15,595 nucleotides of DNA, from assembly GCA_937874345.1 (NCBI GenBank), contig CALNBT010000061.1, positions 1-15,595 on the forward strand. The letters run 5' to 3'. The notes below the pieces were generated by a model, which worked only from the letters and a program-made list of their open reading frames with translations, made no database searches and was not told the DNA's origin. Below are positions 13,970 through 15,595 of the stretch, in pieces (position 1 is the first letter of the stretch; every line of letters begins with the position of its first letter). Both the position numbers and the translations under genes were made by a program. This DNA comes from an uncultured Prevotella sp. (GTDB taxonomy: Bacteria > Bacteroidota > Bacteroidia > Bacteroidales > Bacteroidaceae).

Positions 13970-14884
13970 TTAAAGATGATCTTTTCCTTGCCGGTATTCA
14001 TTTGGCGTGAGTCCGGTGATTCGCTTGAAATATTTGTTGAAAAAGCTGTCATTTACAAAGTTGAGCAGGGATGCGATTTGGGTTATCTGCATGTCACTGT
14101 GTCGCAGCAACACTTTGATTCGCATGATCGTTGACCTGTCAATCCATTCTTTAGCAGTGACATCGCTTACCTGTTTGACCACCGTGCCGACATATCGCTG
14201 GGTGAGATGCATCTGTTGGGCATAATAACCGAGCCGTCGCTGCGTGCCGTTGGCTTGATTGACCAACTTGATAAATTGTTGAAAGATCATTCGCTCTCGT
14301 GATAATTGATGCTCTTCATTTTGCGAATATTTTAAAAACAACGACTCATAAAACCGGACCAAAGCATTCACCACCCCGCCTGTAACGTTACTTCTGTCAC
14401 CTGTAAGGTGAACGGCATTCCACAGGGTGTCAAACAGTTTCAATAATAGCGCTTGCTCTTCGGTGCTTGATTCAATTCTAAATTGTGTCATTTTCACCTG
14501 CATACAGTCTGGGATGTGTCCATTCATCCACCCATTCAGCAGGTCGGTGGTTATGACAAGAGCCTGTAAATTGAAATCATCAGCCATGCCGTTAAACTCA
14601 AGAATGCTGTCGGTTCCAATAAAGAACATGTCTCCAACCTTTACATGGTAGGGTTGAAGGTTGATCACCACATCTGCTTCACCACTGTTCACGAATCCCC
14701 ATCTCAGGTCGTCAAATCTGAAAGGCATGCCTTCGAGAACAGTTTCCACCATGCCCCGTAGGACGTTTCTAATCATGACGAACCCCTGCCCAATATACGG
14801 TTGGGTATCGTATGGCGGTGTATTTCGTTCAATCAACGCTCGAAAAGTGGAAAACGAAATATATTTTGGTCCGTTGTTTGTCAT
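13970..14884 (-). CDS. AraC-family transcriptional regulator
   Basis: The 304-residue protein has an N-terminal cupin-like sensing region (about 50-115: GEADVVINLQPYHVKVGDMFF within it) and a C-terminal AraC DNA-binding domain with two helix-turn-helix units: YYAQQMHLTQRYVGTVVKQVS (about 220-240, quoted in part) and ITQIASLLNFVNDSFFNKYF followed by the family signature ITGLTPNEYR (about 267-298). ATG 14884 is preferred over an in-frame TTG at 14905, which lies only two bases after the promoter box. It is divergent from a TolC-family gene, the usual layout for a local regulator of an efflux operon. The signal it senses cannot be told from sequence. Candidate operator repeats lie in the shared upstream region. 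Confidence 0.92.
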   Translation of the reverse strand: MTNNGPKYISFSTFRALIERNTPPYDTQPYIGQGFVMIRNVLRGMVETVLEGMPFRFDDLRWGFVNSGEADVVINLQPYHVKVGDMFFIGTDSILEFNGMADDFNLQALVITTDLLNGWMNGHIPDCMQVKMTQFRIESSTEEQALLLKLFDTLWNAVHLTGDRSNVTGGVVNALVRFYESLFLKYSQNEEHQLSRERMIFQQFIKLVNQANGTQRRLGYYAQQMHLTQRYVGTVVKQVSDVTAKEWIDRSTIMRIKVLLRHSDMQITQIASLLNFVNDSFFNKYFKRITGLTPNEYRQGKDHL

Positions 14885-14907
14885 CAATGATCTTGATAAA
14901 TACAACG

Positions 14908-14915
14908 CAAAGATA
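14908..14915 (-). promoter_or_regulatory. -7 promoter element of the araC-family gene
   Basis: The minus strand reads TATCTTTG, a perfect TAnnTTTG match, 23 bases before the chosen ATG at 14884. No clear -33 element is visible, which suits a regulated promoter. Confidence 0.5.
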
Positions 14916-14922
14916 ACCGTTA

Positions 14923-15038
14923 AATCGTATTTTAAATAAAATATCCATCATAATCGTACAAAAAGAACATATTTTCGTTTCAAAGGATAAGAATATTTCT
15001 CAAAACTCATAGTATCTTTGCATAGAATGATATACGAT
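14923..15038. promoter_or_regulatory. Candidate operator repeats (ATCGTA) in the araC-tolC gap
   Basis: AATCGTA occurs at 14923-14929 and again at 14952-14958, a direct repeat with 29-base periodicity (close to three helical turns). The inverted form TACGAT occurs at 15033-15038, between the tolC promoter box and its ATG. Direct half-sites about three turns apart suit AraC-type dimers, but hexamers recur by chance in AT-rich DNA. Confidence 0.25.
15013..15020 (+). promoter_or_regulatory. -7 promoter element of the TolC-family gene
   Basis: TATCTTTG matches TAnnTTTG perfectly and ends 22 bases before the ATG at 15043. No -33 TTG is at normal spacing, consistent with a promoter that needs an activator. 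Confidence 0.5.
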
Positions 15039-15042
15039 AATT

Positions 15043-15595
15043 ATGAAACGAATACTTTTCATCCTATTGCTTTCAGTCATTGGGCTTCATGGCTTTGCGC
15101 AACTCACGCTGCAACAGATACACGATATGGCGCGCCAGCATTATCCGGTTATCAAGCAATATCAGTTGGTTAGTCAGAGCAAAGAATATACCCTTGACAA
15201 TGCAACAAAGGCCTATCTGCCACAGATCAAGGTCAGTATGGGCGCCAATGTTTTTACCAAGATGGTAGAATTTCCCGTGCAGACAGCTGCACTGATCGGT
15301 GACACCAAAAATCATTTGCTCAATGCCAGCGTGCAGGTCAATCAAATGATTTATGACGGAGGAGCCACGTCGGTACAAAAGAAGATGGCTGCTGCACAGG
15401 CAACTGTTGATGAAAACCAGTTGAATGTGCGTATGTACGACATCAACAGGCAGGTCGATCAGTTGTTTTTCAGTATCTTGCTCTTTGACGAACAGTTGCG
15501 CCAGGTCAAGCTTTTACAAAATGATTTGGCATTGGGCCGCAAGACGGTTGAGGGATTGATGAATGGAGGACTGGCAAACGCTTCCGATTTGGATG
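15043..15595 (+). CDS. TolC family outer-membrane efflux protein, partial (N-terminus)
   Basis: The 184 visible codons start with a signal peptide (MKRILFILLLSVIGLHGFA, cleavage before QLTLQQ) and continue into TolC-type helical repeats: LTLQQIHDMARQHYPVIKQY is the usual first helix, followed by AYLPQIKVSMGAN, then NHLLNASVQVNQMIYDGG, a typical beta-strand and turn of TolC family members, and a long helix up to the right edge. These trimers form the outer-membrane exit duct for tripartite efflux pumps. The ATG at 15043 gives a clean signal peptide and lies 22 bases after a promoter box. The remaining pump parts (membrane-fusion and inner-membrane proteins) are expected to follow outside the window. 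The substrate is unknown. Confidence 0.92.
   Translation, partial: MKRILFILLLSVIGLHGFAQLTLQQIHDMARQHYPVIKQYQLVSQSKEYTLDNATKAYLPQIKVSMGANVFTKMVEFPVQTAALIGDTKNHLLNASVQVNQMIYDGGATSVQKKMAAAQATVDENQLNVRMYDINRQVDQLFFSILLFDEQLRQVKLLQNDLALGRKTVEGLMNGGLANASDLD

Noticed and set aside
13963..13987. Repeated GATGATCTT at the araC stop as a possible attachment site or repeat unit.
   Set aside because: Only two nine-base copies, partly inside coding sequence, with no integrase or other mobile-element sign nearby.
15073..15378. Minus-strand open frame of 101 codons near the right edge.
   Set aside because: It is antisense to the clearly coding TolC-family gene and encodes nothing recognisable.
1..15595. 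Search for tRNA, rRNA, CRISPR arrays, insertion sequences and riboswitches.
   Set aside because: No cloverleaf, regularly spaced repeats, transposase motifs or recognisable riboswitch cores were seen on either strand.

Overview
The window looks like an ordinary core-chromosome stretch from a member of the Bacteroidales, most likely a Prevotella-like genus. Three things point there. Most transcription units begin just after a TAnnTTTG hexamer-type -7 element, the Bacteroidetes promoter signature. Shine-Dalgarno sequences are largely absent. The gene families (DUF5020 outer-membrane protein, DUF805 protein, recJ-recQ pair, exported C1B peptidase) are common in that group. The genus is an inference; the phylum is close to certain.

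Layout. Positions 1-2943 hold a minus-strand DNA-repair unit, recJ followed 5 bases later by recQ, which runs off the left edge. A strong terminator (3157-3195) separates it from a minus-strand peptidase pair, an Xaa-Pro aminopeptidase (4458-5867) then an exported C1B cysteine peptidase (3226-4428). A patatin-like lipase (6076-6930) diverges from this pair and ends in a hairpin terminator. Next come a DUF805 membrane protein and, upstream of it, trmD, both minus strand. Divergent from trmD is a DUF5020 predicted outer-membrane barrel protein, which converges on an NAD-dependent DNA ligase (9471-11468, minus) across a perfect 16-bp inverted repeat. Divergent from the ligase is a stand-alone B3/B4 tRNA-binding-domain protein. 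It converges on a MutT-like Nudix hydrolase (minus), which is itself divergent from a type II pantothenate kinase. The right end has an AraC-family regulator (minus) divergent from the start of a TolC-family efflux gene that leaves the window.

Functionally these are genome-maintenance genes (RecJ, RecQ, LigA, Nudix), translation genes (TrmD, B3/B4), peptide use (PepP, C1B peptidase), cofactor synthesis (PanK) and envelope/efflux genes. No mobile element, CRISPR array, tRNA or rRNA was seen, and no gap between genes exceeds 300 bases. The larger gaps (2944-3225, 6931-7183, 13677-13969) hold promoters or hairpin terminators and otherwise nothing I can recognise.

The most informative signals are regulatory. 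TAnnTTTG boxes precede nearly every transcription unit. Two divergent gene pairs have their boxes only 22-23 bp apart, and two genes start 5-6 bases after the box, so they may have almost no leader. Several in-frame TTG codons that lengthen reading frames are really the end of a promoter. I found no convincing new multi-gene system.
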